DNA from: Schistocephalus solidus
Taxonomy: Eukaryota > Platyhelminthes > Cestoda > Diphyllobothriidea > Diphyllobothriidae
DNA: 64,000 bases
Direction: 5' to 3'
Assembly: GCA_017591395.1 (NCBI GenBank)
Contig: WEDG01004290.1
Coordinates: forward strand, 1-64,000
Part shown: piece by piece, positions 1-10,479 of the stretch
Position numbering within the stretch: position 1 is the first letter of the stretch
Layout of the letters: each line of letters opens with the position of its first letter
Notes under the pieces: generated by a model
Databases searched by the model: none
Seen by the model: the letters and a program-made list of their open reading frames with translations, nothing else
What the model was told of the DNA's origin: nothing
Position numbers and translations under genes: made by a program

Positions 1-1760
1 TGCCTTAATCTTTAGCTGCCTTACGGCTGCTGGCGGGGCTTGAGAGTTAGCCTCAAGGCATAATGGAACGAATGAGTCCTGTAACAGATCGGCGAGCAAC
101 CAACTACCATTGTTTATATTCCCGATCGAAACCGGCAAGACAACGAGCTCGTGGCGCAGTAAGAAGAGCGTTGGACTTCTGATCAACAAGGTCTCGAGTT
201 CCAGCCTCGGGTTCCGCGGCGCCTGGGGTTGGGTATGGCTGACTGATGACGGCTAATATGTCCGAAATGGCCATTCCAGTCTCATTTGTCTTTGTCGGTC
301 ATGTTATTCTGCCTACATTCTTAGCTGCCTTAGGGCTGCTGGCGGGGCTTGAGAGTTAGCCCCAAGAAATAATGGGACGAGTGAGTCCTGTAACCGATCG
401 GTGAGCGCCCAACTTCCATTGTTAATATTCCCGATCGAAACCGGCAACACAACGAGCTCGTTGCGCAATGGGTAGATCGATGGACTTCTGCCCAACAAGG
501 TCGCGAGTTCAGGCTTCTGGTGCCCCGGCGCCTGGGGTTGGGTATGGCTGGATGATGACGGCTAATAAGTCAGAAATGGCCATTCCAGTCTCCCTTGTCT
601 TTGTCTGTCATGTTATTCTGCCTAAATCCTTAGCAGCCTTACGGCTTCTGGCGGGGCTTGAGAGTTAGCCCCAAAGCATAATTGGACAAGTGAGTCCTGT
701 AACCGATCGGTGAGCGCCCACCTCCCATTGTTAATATTCCCGATCGAAACCGGCAGGAAAACGAGCTCGTGGTGCAGTGGGTAGAGCGTTTGAATTCTGT
801 CCATCAAGGTCGCGAGTTCGAGCCTAGTGCGCCACGGCCCTTTAGGCTGGGTATGGCTTGCCGATAACGGCTAATAAAATGTTAGAAATGGCCATTCCAG
901 TCTCCCTTGTCTTTGTCGGTCATGTTATTCTGCTAAATCCTAAACTGCCTTACGGCTGCGGGCGGGGCTTGAGAGTAAGCGCGAAAGCATAATGGGACGA
1001 ATGAGTCCTGTAACCGATCGGTGAGCGCCCAAATACCATTGTTAATATTCCCGATTGAAACTGGCAAGACAACGAGCTCGTTGCGCAGTGGTAAAACCGT
1101 TGGACCTCTGATCAACAAGGTCGCGAGTTCCAGCCTCGGGCGCCGTGGCGACTGGGGTTGGGTATGGCTGGCTGATGACGGCCATTCCAGTCTCCCTTGT
1201 CTTTTTCGGTCATGTTCTTCTGCCTAAATCTTTAGCTGACTTACGGCTGCTAGCGGCGCTTGAGAGTAAGACTCAAGGCATAATGGGACGAGTGAGTCCT
1301 GTAACCGATCGGCGGGCAACTAACTACCATTGTTTATATTTTCGATGGAAAAAAGCATAACAACGAGCTCGTGGCGCAGTGGGAATAGCGTTGGATTTCT
1401 GATCAACAAGGTCGCGAGTTGCAGCCTCGGGCGCCGCGGCGCCTGGGGATGGGGATGGCTGGCTGATGACGGCTTATATGTCAGAAATGGCCATTAAATT
1501 CTCCCTTGTCTTTGTCAGTCATATTATTCTGCCTAAATCTTTAGCTGTCTTACGGCTGCTGGCGGCGCTGTAGAGTAAGCCTCAAGGCATAATGGGACGC
1601 GTAAGTTCTGTGTCTGATCGGTGAGCAACCAACTACCATTGTTTATATTCCCGATCGAAACCGGCCAGACAACGAGCTCGTGGCGCCGTGGGTATAGCGT
1701 TGGACTTCTGCCCAACATGGTCGCGTGTTTGAACCTCGGGCGCCGCTGCACCTGAGGTTT

Positions 1761-1814
1761 GGTATGGCTGGCTGATGACGGCTTATAAGTCAGAAATGGT
1801 CATTCCAGTCTCCC
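1761..1814 (+). ncRNA. Hammerhead ribozyme-like fold, monomer 6 of SINE array
   Basis: The conserved core CTGATGA is at 1772-1778 and GAA at 1793-1795. Stem II can form from GGCT (1780-1783) and AGTC (1788-1791) around a TATA loop. Stem III is ATG (1796-1798) with CAT (1801-1803), leaving a very short GT loop. The predicted cleavage follows T1804. Stem I is CTGG (1768-1771) with CCAG (1805-1808), plus a GG/TC extension. Weak points are a C-A mismatch at the base of stem II, a tiny stem III loop (which often means activity as a dimer) and a less favoured AUU cleavage triplet. The fold was drawn by hand and not computed. Confidence 0.5.
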
Positions 1815-2688
1815 TTGTATTTGTCGGTCATGCTATTCTGCCTTAATCCTTAGCTGCTTTAGGGCTGCTGGCGCGGCTTGAGAGTTAGCCCCAAGGCATA
1901 ATGAGACGAGTGAGTCCTGTAACCGATCGGCGAGCAACCAACTACCATTGTTTATATTCCCGATCGAAACCGGCAAGAAAACGAGCTCGTGACGCAGTGG
2001 GAAGAACGCTGGACTTCTGATCAACAAGGTCGCAAGTTCCAATCTCGGGCGCCGCTGCGCCTGGGGTGGGGTATGGCTGGCTAATGACGGTTAATATGTC
2101 AGAAATGGCTATTCCAATCACCCTTGTCTTTATCGGTCATGTTATTCTGCCTTAATCTTTAGCTCTCTTACGGCTGCTGGCGGGGCTTGAGAGTTAGCCC
2201 CCAAGGCTTAATGAGACGAGTAAGACCTGTAGCCGATCGGCGAGCAACCAACTACCATTGTTTATATTCCCAATCGAAACCGGCAACACAATGATTACGT
2301 GGCGCAATGGGTAAAGCATTGGACTTCTGCCCAACAAGGTCATGAGTTTGAGCCTCGGGCGCCGCAGCGCCTGGGGTGGGGTATGGCTGGCTGATGACGG
2401 CTAATAAGCTAGATGTGGCCATTTCAGTCGCCCTTGTCTTTGTCGGTCAAATTATTCTACCTATACCCTTCGCTGCCTTACGGCTGCTGGCGGGGCTTGA
2501 GAGTTAACCCGAAGGCATAATTGGACGAGTGAGTCCTGAAACCGATCGGCGCGCAACCCACTACCATTGTTTATATTCCCGATCGAAACCGGCAAGACAA
2601 CGAACTCGGGGCGCCGTGGGTATAACGTTGGACTTCTGCCGTACATGGTCGCGAGTTTGAACCTCGGGTGCCGCTGCGCCTGAGGTTT

Positions 2689-2742
2689 GATATGGCTGGC
2701 TGATGACGGCTTATAAGTCAGAAATGGCCATTCCAGTCTCCC
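2689..2742 (+). ncRNA. Hammerhead ribozyme-like fold, monomer 9 of SINE array
   Basis: This has the same architecture as monomer 6, with an intact core: CTGATGA at 2700-2706 and GAA at 2721-2723. Stem II is GGCT/AGTC, stem III is ATG/CAT around GC, and stem I is CTGG/CCAG, with CCAG at 2733-2736. Monomers 5 and 10 keep the core but have changes in the stems. Monomers 2, 3, 7, 8, 11 and 12 carry core substitutions, and monomer 4 has lost stem II and the GAA block. The family is therefore mostly decayed, with two good copies. Confidence 0.5.
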
Positions 2743-3529
2743 TTGTCTTTGTCGGTCATGCTATTCTGCCTTAATCCTAAGCTGCCTTAGGCCTGTTTGC
2801 GGGGCTTGGGAGTTAGTCCCAAGGCATAATGAGACAATTGAGTCCTGTAACCGATCGGCGAGCAACCAACTACCATTGTTTATATTCCCGATCGCAACCG
2901 GCAAGACAACGAGCTCGTTGCGCAGTGGGAAGTATGTAGGACTTCTAATCAACAACGTCGCGAGTTCCAGCCTCGGGCGCCGCGGCGCCGGGTTTGGGGT
3001 ATGTCTGGCTGATGACGGCTTATATCTCAGAAATGGCTATTCCAATCTCCCTTGTCTTTATCGGTCATGTTATTCTGCCTTAATCTCTGGCTGTATTACA
3101 GCTGCTGGCGGGGCTTGAGAGTTAACCCCAAGGCATGATGAGACGAGTAAGTCCTGTAGCCGATCGGCGAGCAACCAACTACCATTGTTTATATTCCCGA
3201 TCGAAACCGGCAACACAACGATTACGTGGCGCAATGGGTAAAGCATTGGACTTCTGCCCAACAAGGTCATGAGTTTGAGCCTCGGGCGCCACAGCGCCTG
3301 GGGTGGGGTATGGCTGGCTGATGACGGCTAATATGCCATAAATGGCCATTTCAGTCTTCCATGTCTTTTTCGGTCATGTTATTCTTCCTATATCCTTAGC
3401 TGCCTACGCCTGCTGGCAGGGCTTGAGAGTTAACCTCAAGGCATAATGAGACGAATGAGTCCTGCTAATGATCGGTGAGCGCTTAACTACCATTGTTAAT
3501 AATCCCGATCAAAACCGGCAAGACAACGA

Positions 3530-3600
3530 GCTCGAGGCGCAGTGGGTAGAGCGTCTGACTTCTGCCCAACTAGGTCGCGAGTTCGAGCCTCGGGTGCCGT
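3530..3600 (+). promoter_or_regulatory. tRNA-like internal Pol III promoter (best-preserved monomer, copy 12)
   Basis: An A-box-like segment (GGCGCAGTGGGTAGAGC) lies at about 3536-3552 and a near-consensus B box (GTTCGAGCC) at 3581-3589. Between them is a short stem that recalls the anticodon arm. The order and spacing match a tRNA-derived SINE head. The same block recurs in all twelve full monomers, with the strongest variation on the 3' side of the anticodon-like arm. The acceptor ends do not pair well and there is no clean cloverleaf, so this is a promoter relic rather than a tRNA gene. Confidence 0.7.
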
Positions 3601-3835
3601 AGTGCCTGTTGTTGGGTATGGCTGGCTGATGACGGCTTATAAGCTAGATGTGGCCAATTCAGTCTCCCTTGTCTTTGTCGGTCAAATTATTCTGCCTAAA
3701 TCCTTAGCTGCCTTACGGCTGCTGGCGGGGCTTGAGAGTTAATCGAAAGGCATAATGGGACGAGTGTGTCCTGTATCCAATCGGTGAACGCCCAACTATC
3801 ATTGGCCATTCCGGTCGCCCTTGTCTTTTTGGTTC

Positions 3836-4549
3836 TACCTTATCAATACTTGCTAAGTGAAAAGTGTGTTCAATGCATGCTTCAACTTTCCACACTGTCC
3901 ACACATATTCACTTCCCGTATGGTCTACACAGCAACATGAACATCTATTTAAATATGCGGTTCAACACTGCAGACTACACCACTTCACAAAATTTCCCTC
4001 ATCACACATGTACAACACAAAAGCCATCCCGACGTTATCCCGGTTCAGTGGGAGGTGTGTTCTTAGGTTCCTCTACGTGGTCTCTCTTCTGTATGTTCAA
4101 TTACAGCGATTAATCCCTAATTTGTAAAATCCTCCTGTTTTGTGTGGGATCTAGGTGGTGTGTGTGGCACGCGTAGACAGGCTGTTCTCACCTATGTCAG
4201 CTGCCTCTCCCAGTCTCCGTTTCAGTTGGTTGAGCGTCCTGGGCAATCTATTGTTGCCCGGGAAAGGGCAGAGAGATGGAGAGTGGGGTGGTCTATCAGC
4301 GCAGTTAGAAAAATGACTTACTCGAACCTACCACGATGTGCTAAATGCCATAACGTTGTTGTTCGCCAATTGGACGGAAAACTCATTCGTACTTTCAGAA
4401 TAGAGAATCAGACCATAATGGCTACTTCTTAATGCTGCCTATATGACACTCACTCAGTAGGGAACCCAGCGGCCGCCGTTTTTCTTTTGAAAGATTAAGG
4501 TCCTTCATATGTGTAGACCAAAAGATGTGGTGGGAAGCCTAAGTGCAAG
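3836..4549. other. No gene recognised
   Basis: Unique-looking sequence following the truncated last SINE monomer. Open frames of 87-115 codons exist here, but none resembles a known family and they overlap each other in different frames. No convincing repeat or RNA signal was seen. Confidence 0.4.
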
Positions 4550-4760
4550 TTCACACTGTGCCATCCACCTTCGCTCGATGCCGCCCCAGGTCCTCTTGGC
4601 TCTGTCTTGACACCGAGATCAGGAGGCAGAGTAGGATTGACTGCAGTAGATGTGACGCAAGTCTTCGTTAAAATAAGCTAACTGATCCGTGATCTTCCCT
4701 CCCTGAGGCATACTTGTTGTGCGACACACGGTGAATATCGTCGGCAATGACGGTAGAACT
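4550..4760 (+). repeat. Divergent copy of GC-rich ~245 bp interspersed repeat
   Basis: Contains GACACCGAGATCAGGAGG-type sequence after a CTCTGTCTTGACACC block and ends with an ACGGTAGAACTTTCGAT block. Both align in the same order with the better copies at 56143-56395 and, on the other strand, at 20258-20506 and 48609-48843. The middle is strongly diverged, so this is an old copy. The similarity was judged by eye. Confidence 0.5.
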
Positions 4761-7145
4761 TTCGATAGCAGACTTGCGCAGCCTCTGTCGCCCAATCTCC
4801 TTACTCGCTCGCCAGCACTCGTTGGCCTAAAAGAGACAAGAAGATCAGGGACGGGATTGAGTGAGTCACGCATTCAACGATGCGCACACACTCATATCAG
4901 ATGAAGAACAGCGCAGTACATTTTAACTAGAAGGCGATCTCAGCGTTTGCCCCTATTCTAGGAATCGGTACTTCCAGTCAGCTTCATACTGTTAATCTGT
5001 GGAGCTGATAACACGGCTGCACTTGTGCATAAAGTTTAAGCATTTCTACTGAAATTGTTTTCCGTAGGCATGTTGGTGTTTCCAAATATCAATTTTCCAT
5101 AAAGAAAACGGTGACATGGTTCCTTTCTCTAGCCAATTGCCTTTGATGTGCTGTGTACTTAATTTTGACCTTAAAGGTGAAGAGGGGTGCCATCTATTGT
5201 GGTTGCTGCAATGACTGTGGGCCTAGCGTTTGCTTTGTGTGGAGGGTGACGGTAGAGTGGTAGAGATTGGGTTTAAGAATTAGGGTAGGGAGATGGCAAA
5301 GTGGCCACAATTATTCACTTCTTTTGTGCTTTATTACTGCCTTTTTTGAAAGGTGTGTTGATTTTCGTGAAAAATAAATTCGCAAAAGGCATGCTGGTGC
5401 GATCTCTTTCCAGATCCTTTTTCCTAATTTAGGCTGCAGACTGCGGTTTTGTCTTACGCTAACCATGTATCCCACACAAAACACCCTCTAATCCCCTCCC
5501 TACCCTTTAGTCCTAGTGGGAACGCGGGCAGTGTCCGGGGAAGTGAAGTTAATGATGTATGTCTTCTAACAATGCGTACAACTGCGCGAGGGCTCGAAAA
5601 AGCACCGCAGATTACCTAAATCGTGAAATGTCATAGTCGAACTCTGAGGGGTAGTATGACACCCATTTAAAGTTGATGATTTAGTTTTTTAAATTGATTT
5701 GTGGCGCAGAACGCTGTTGACTAAAGAAAAAATCATAGAAAATCCATTTTTTGAAGGGAAAACGGGGACAACTGGGGCTAAATCTGCCGTTCCTTGATTT
5801 CCAGACGTGCTTCTGTGCTATTTTACATTCTGGAACAAAACCGCTTGTTCATGCGCGTTTTACCATACATGAATATGAAATGAAGCTGGAATGATTTTTA
5901 ATATATCCCTTCAGAGAAGGGAAAATTTTGTTTTGCGTCCATGAAAATTCGGTAAATTCAGATATGAGAAATCGCATTGTTTTCAGGAAAACAAGGGTGG
6001 ATTAAGCTTCAGAAATTCAATGTTGTAACGTTTCTAAAAAAATGGTACTTGTAAACCAAAACATAACTTAATTTTAAGAATGGTCATTCTTTTACTACTT
6101 TCGGGAACGCAGCATGGTTTGTTTTTTAGCAACAGGGGTTTTCTTGTGAAATGCAGGAAATTTCATTATTTAGTCACTGTATTGTACTATAAGTATGCGC
6201 TAAATATAAATATTGTGCTGCAATAGTGCCTAAAATACTAATTGACACTGCGAAAGTACCAAAATTTACGATACCTATATATTCGAAGAAAAACTTTTGT
6301 TGACCAAATAGATCAGTAAAGGGTTAAAAACCCCTCCGTTGATATTGAAGCCAGTAAGGATTTTTGTCATTTGTCACTCTGCCACCATGAAGGTGGCATA
6401 AATAAATTTCTGAAAATACAGGTCATAAACCATAAAACCACTTTCACGTCGTTTCGACTTTCTATTGTTTGCCCCAAAGCATGGTGGCCACAGAGCCGGA
6501 GAGAAGGGAGCCCATTGAAGTCCCCTTGATTTGCTCATAGGTGTCTTTTGGAAAATTGAAGTGAGATTTTTTTGCAATTCGAACAGCTTTAGGAAGCGCG
6601 CAATTTTCAGTTGGCTTGAAGTTTCGTGGTATGCTCCTTCAAGTCACCTTTTGTAGGACATAATCGGCTCGATAATGTGAGTAAGAACGTCAGACTATAA
6701 GAGACCATGAATTAATCGGATTAAATTCCCCGAAATCGGATATCCAAAAGGAATTTACTGCTGATTGGATTGAGGTGTTCCAGTTGCCTTGGCTAAAGTT
6801 CATTTATTTTTGTCCAACTGTAAGTGAAGCTACCTTTTAGGACAAGGAATGGTTGCCGTGAAACATTTGCTTTGTGGATCTTTTGCACACCACATAATTT
6901 CGTTAACAGTTCAGACGAATTCCAGTGTTCTTACTATAATATCAGCATTGAAAACTTGGAGGCAGCTTATTTACGCATACTTCTAGGCACCATATCTTCG
7001 CACATTCCTATCAGTAATGCAGACAAAACTTTCGAAAACTTGGTATTAATCCAAGATTATATTTTGAGGTTTGCCGCAAAAGAGGTTATTTTCATTGTGT
7101 AACCATCTCCAATCATAATCCATGGCCACACAACTACCTGTTCGA
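4761..7145. other. AT-rich stretch without recognisable gene
   Basis: No open frame here resembles a known protein; the longest, at 6824-7102 (92 codons), has no recognisable motif. No tandem repeat, LTR or RNA structure stood out. The composition fits unique intergenic DNA or very old repeats. Confidence 0.4.
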
Positions 7146-7149
7146 TAGT

Positions 7150-7815
7150 TAAAACAGCTCGCTCCCCCACCGAAAATTCACGAAGGCTGGAGTCCTTACG
7201 AACATATCCCCTGTATTTAACATCTCTACACCAATGACTTAAAGCAAGCAGTTCAAGTACAATATTCAGATGTATATGTTAGGATAGTGAACGGTCTTTC
7301 CAGTAACAACCATGAGGCAGGTACTTCTCTTCGAACTGCCCAAACTAAGTTTATCTTTATATAACACATTCAAACAAAGGGGTCGCACAATTAGTGATTT
7401 TAACTTTACTTTGAGCTCTCAAGTAAGCGAAAAATAGTCTCAACAATACCCTTGACAACCATATTGCGGGAAACAGCTAACGAAGAATGAAGTAGGTGCA
7501 GTTCTTTAATTTAAAGGATCAGAAGCAACCGTCCGACACGGATAAACAAGAAACTCCGGATTGCCTTTAAAGTTAATATGAAGACCTTCAAGGACTGGAT
7601 TACTAGGTGCCACAACGAGCAACACACACATAAATATCCAGTCAAAAGATAAAATAATAACAGTACGCTTAAAGGGATATTATAATAATAACCTAGTAAT
7701 TAACGAATACCGAACATTACAATACAAAGGGGAGCTAATGTTAAGCAACGAGATTATTTATAAGAAGCTGAAAGGAGGGGGGCTGCCGGCTGTGAGGGAA
7801 ATGAATAAATAAATA
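7150..7815 (+). mobile_element. Decayed LINE reverse transcriptase fragment with A-rich tail
   Basis: One frame around 7180-7300 reads VFNIYTNDL followed about 12 residues later by VQYSDVYV. This resembles the LFNIYTNDL...YADD catalytic segment of Jockey/CR1-type LINE reverse transcriptases, with YADD decayed to YSDV. The reading frame breaks soon afterwards. An AAATAAATAAATAAA-like tract near 7800-7815 could be the element's 3' tail. The upstream end is not identifiable. Confidence 0.42.
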
Positions 7816-8029
7816 AAAGGGTTCTTTTCAGCTTGATTTTGATTACCCGAGTGGTCCTTGGACCATGAGGTGAACCCTGAAAGCGAGAAAGGTATTATTA
7901 AAGGTAGAAGCTACCTGATGGGGAGGGATATCGTGACACTGCCTCCGTCAGGAGGTTGAGCGGTTTCTTCGACACGGAGTGAGTAAAGAGGGAGGTGGTG
8001 GGACAGTGATGAATTGTAAGAAGTTGTGA

Positions 8030-8325
8030 AGGGTCTTGTTTTTGCGTTCCGTTTTTCCATTTCAGGCTGGATGAAAAGGAAAGGAATGGGTTTGGGCTAT
8101 ACCCCAGAAGGTGACAAAAGCTCGGAACAGGTGACTTTCAAAAGCGGCTCCCTGATCTGTATGGATGATTTAAAGGGATCCTTTGTGGGCAATCCAGCAG
8201 TCAAAGAGGGCCACCGCTACAGTCAGGTTTTTCTTGGTTGGGGAGTGGGATGGCTTCACAAGACTTTGTGAAATAGAAGACGATTATTAAAATGAAGCGG
8301 TTCCCTTTTCTTGTCTTGTAACTGA
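8030..8325 (-). repeat. Direct duplicate of gypsy integrase segment, copy 1
   Basis: This segment matches 8890-9175 at roughly 95 percent by eye, in the same orientation about 860 bp apart. The match covers the integrase core and stops inside the FQTRKGE region, beyond which the two copies differ. It is either a segmental duplication or a second insertion of a related element. Confidence 0.75.
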
Positions 8326-8889
8326 ATGAGATGTCGAGGGAGCGAGGTGTTGGGCAGAGGGAGATTGGGAGACGCATTGTTGAAGGCGATTGAAATTTAC
8401 TTGAAGGAGTCGACTGAAGGGGTTGGATTCGAGGCGGATGCAACAGACGGAGTTGGAAAAATTTGCCGAGGAACTGTACAGGTTCCCGATCACTGGCGAT
8501 AGAACTTAATTGCGGAACCTACGGGGTGATGACCTTTGTGTAGCCAAACATGATCGCCAGGTGCGTAGTGTGTCCCATGTGCCAGATGGTCGTAATTGTC
8601 CTACTGGTGTAAGTGTGCAGCTTGAGGCTTCGTTTTAGCTGGGGTGTGGATAGTTTGAAGGAGTCTACGAGACGGCTAAGATACCAGTGTGGCTGTTTCG
8701 TTGAAGGAGTTGCAGGTGGTAAAGTTATGTGGTAAGGAAAACGTAGATCGTGCCCAAAAATCTTCGTGTGGAGCGTGAATGCGGTAAATGAGTGAATGGT
8801 GGCGTGTTAGGCTAAGAAACATCGGGGAAGGAAGTCATCCCAGGAATCTGCACAAAATTGATCAATCAGGCTGCGAAGAAACGCCATAA

Positions 8890-9175
8890 GAGTCTTGTTT
8901 TTGCGTTCCGTTTTTCCATTTCAGGCTGGATGAAAAGGAAAGGAATGAGTTTTGGCTATACCCAGAAGGTGACAAAAGCTCGGAACAGGTGAATTTCAAA
9001 AGCGGCTCCCTGGTCTGTATGGATGATTTAAAGGGATCCTTTGTGGGCAATCCAGTAGTCAAAGAGGGCTACCGCTACAGTCAGACTTTCTTGTTTGGGG
9101 AGTGAAATGGCTTCACAAGACTTTGTGAAATAGAAGACGATGACTAAAATGAAGCGGTTTCCCCTTTTCTTGTCT
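8890..9175 (-). repeat. Direct duplicate of gypsy integrase segment, copy 2
   Basis: Partner of 8030-8325. This copy is contiguous with the zinc-binding part upstream and the C-terminal part downstream, so it belongs to the longer integrase remnant. Confidence 0.75.
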
Positions 9176-9589
9176 GAAATAAAGGTCCAATAATGTCTAT
9201 GCCGATGCTGTGGTTAGAAATACTGCCAACATGGGTTCTAGAGGTGCTAGGGGATAAACTATAGGGTCTATGATTTTCGTGGAGGTCTGGGACGTCTGGC
9301 AGAGCAAGAACATATCGCGTCACTGTTCGGGCCACCAATATTGCTGATGGACCGTGGCGAGAGTCTTGGTCTGCCCGCAATGTGTTAGTTCTTCATGGGT
9401 ATCAAGGATGCCTAGCTGTCTTCGACTGCAAGGAACAACTAGACGTTGCGGAAGGGATGGGTGGTGTTGGGAGAACAAGATGTTATCGAAAAAATGAAGG
9501 AAAGGCAACATTGACTATAGACAATGGGCTTTCCAGCCAGAAATCGCCATCTCGCGAGCGGTGGGTTTAGTGGAGCCCTGTAACTGTCG

Positions 9590-10259
9590 GTCATATATAA
9601 TAATAATAATAATAGTTGTATTTAATACCGGTTTACAGGCATTGTCAGGTGAAATATTCAGTGGGTAGAGGCTGGCAGTGAAAAACTCCTGAATATATAT
9701 CATTATATGTGTTTTTCCTATTTTCATGTTATTCAGGAGAAAAAACTGCCGCCTGTAAGGATGATAGCAATTCAGATCAGGGAAGGGCTAACACAATTGC
9801 AGTCTGTATGCAGTCTCTCTGTCTTTGCTAGGAACCGGGATTCTGCCTCAGGCAAGAAAGCATCCGTGTACGGTCGCTCACTGTCTGCCGAAGAAGTCAA
9901 CGGGTGCAGGCTGCAGAGACGGTGCCGTATCCCCTCAAAGGGTAACACCTGGGATCGAGTTCAGATGCCGCGCACTCCGTCGAACAGGAAAAACAGATTC
10001 TACCGTGTCGGCGCCCAGAATTCTTGAAACTGTTCTGAATGCAAAAACTAGTAATGGTTATCTTAAACAAAGAATAACTCCGTTGGACTTTTATATTATG
10101 GGGAAGTTTATTCCACATGGCCATGGCGTTTATCGAAAAGAACCGTCGATACTTAACTGTGCGAGCTAATGGAAGAAATATGAGGTAAATGTAAGGGTCT
10201 GCTGCCTGCATTTGTGCCCATTGTCCTTGGGTTGTCTGTGACATGTGGATAGCCAGCAC
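9590..10259 (-). mobile_element. 5'-truncated 3' end of CR1-like LINE, family B
   Basis: On the minus strand, residues RRFFSINAMAMWNKLPHNIK match the C-terminal end of CR1/Jockey-type ORF2 proteins, where a WN.LP motif is common. The low-coordinate end carries an ATT-repeat tail (about 9598-9615), as expected for the 3' end of a minus-strand LINE. Most of the segment is repeated at 12991-13560, the 3' end of the long family B copy. The fragment lies between gypsy Gag and integrase remnants and probably inserted into that older element. Confidence 0.7.
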
Positions 10260-10260
10260 A

Positions 10261-10384
10261 GAAATAATGGTGTTCGACGGGGGGGAGTGCTGGACGAAAT
10301 AATGGTGTTCGACGGTGTTCGACGGGGGGGAGTGCTGGACGAAATAATGGTGTTCGACGGTGTTCGACGGGGGGAGTACTAAAC
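10261..10384. repeat. Small VNTR with nested repeat unit
   Basis: Three consecutive units start with GAAATAATGGTGTTCGACGG and end with AGTGCTGGAC or a close variant, at 10261-10295 (35 bp), 10296-10340 (45 bp) and 10341-10384 (44 bp). The second and third contain an extra 10 bp TGTTCGACGG. The G-run resembles a polypurine tract next to a gypsy LTR, but no LTR was identified here. Confidence 0.8.
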
Positions 10385-10479
10385 GATATAAAGCGTTGAC
10401 ATTAGGGTGATGCTTGCCAGGGTGGTACTACACTTTGTAGTCAAATTCCTCGATAAGTTCCCCCACCTGGTGACTTTTC

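Larger units (their letters stand above)
1533..3388 (+). repeat. Three-monomer higher-order repeat, two adjacent copies (~927 bp each)
   Basis: Monomers 6, 7 and 8 pair one-to-one with monomers 9, 10 and 11 at offsets of 926-928 bp. Private variants are shared within each pair. Examples are the GCCGTGGGTAT form of the A box and the GTTTGAACC B box in 6 and 9, the TTCCAATC segment in 7 and 10, and GATTACGTGGCGCAATGGG with GAGTTTGAGCC in 8 and 11. This shows a recent trimer-unit duplication inside an older, more divergent array, probably by unequal crossing-over. Confidence 0.75.
1..3835 (+). repeat. Tandem array of ~309 bp tRNA-derived SINE-like monomers with hammerhead-like tail
   Basis: Twelve head-to-tail monomers are visible. 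The tRNA-like part starts at 147, 456, 765, 1076, 1367, 1676, 1985, 2293, 2602, 2913, 3220 and 3530, so the period is 307-311 bp, except that monomer 4 is 291 bp. The array is cut by the window start. A thirteenth unit (about 3690-3835) lacks both the tRNA-like part and the hammerhead-like part. Each monomer has a 5' leader, a tRNA-like region with A and B boxes, and about 65 bp later a CTGATGA...GAAA block. Dispersed copies of the same unit occur near 20.6, 57.9, 59.0, 59.3, 60.8 and 61.2 kb. The array is thus a local amplification of a mobile SINE-like repeat rather than a unique satellite. Schistosome Sm-alpha elements and metazoan retrozymes have a comparable design (known); homology to them is inferred. 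Confidence 0.9.
8030..9511 (-). pseudogene. Ty3/gypsy integrase remnant
   Basis: Read on the minus strand. At 9511-9320 there is an HHCC-like zinc region (HEELTHCGQTK... YWWPEQ). Next, near 9200-9150, come GIDIIGPL and a following FTKSCEAIPL segment typical of the catalytic core of gypsy integrases. Near 8540-8490 is a GDHVWL-type C-terminal segment. Many frameshifts and stops break the frame. Part of the core is present twice (8030-8325 and 8890-9175). A Gag-like remnant on the same strand lies upstream at 10920-10480; protease, reverse transcriptase and RNase H between them are missing or replaced. The family differs from the complete gypsy at 22608. Confidence 0.65.

Noticed and set aside
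313..3270. Repeated minus-strand frames of 61-72 codons in most SINE monomers with a shared LPVSIGNINNGSW-like core
   Set aside because: The period of 309 bp is a multiple of three, so any chance frame recurs in register. The frames have varied ends, no known domain, and lie antisense to a tRNA-derived repeat.
3530..3600. Functional tRNA gene cluster
   Set aside because: A and B boxes are present but acceptor and D-arm pairing is poor, and no anticodon loop is kept consistently among monomers.
1..3835. CRISPR-like or bacterial repeat array
   Set aside because: Units of 309 bp touch without spacers, contain tRNA-like promoters and occur dispersed elsewhere.
3766..4113. 115-codon plus-strand frame after the SINE array
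   Set aside because: It starts inside the SINE sequence, overlaps another frame and has no recognisable family.
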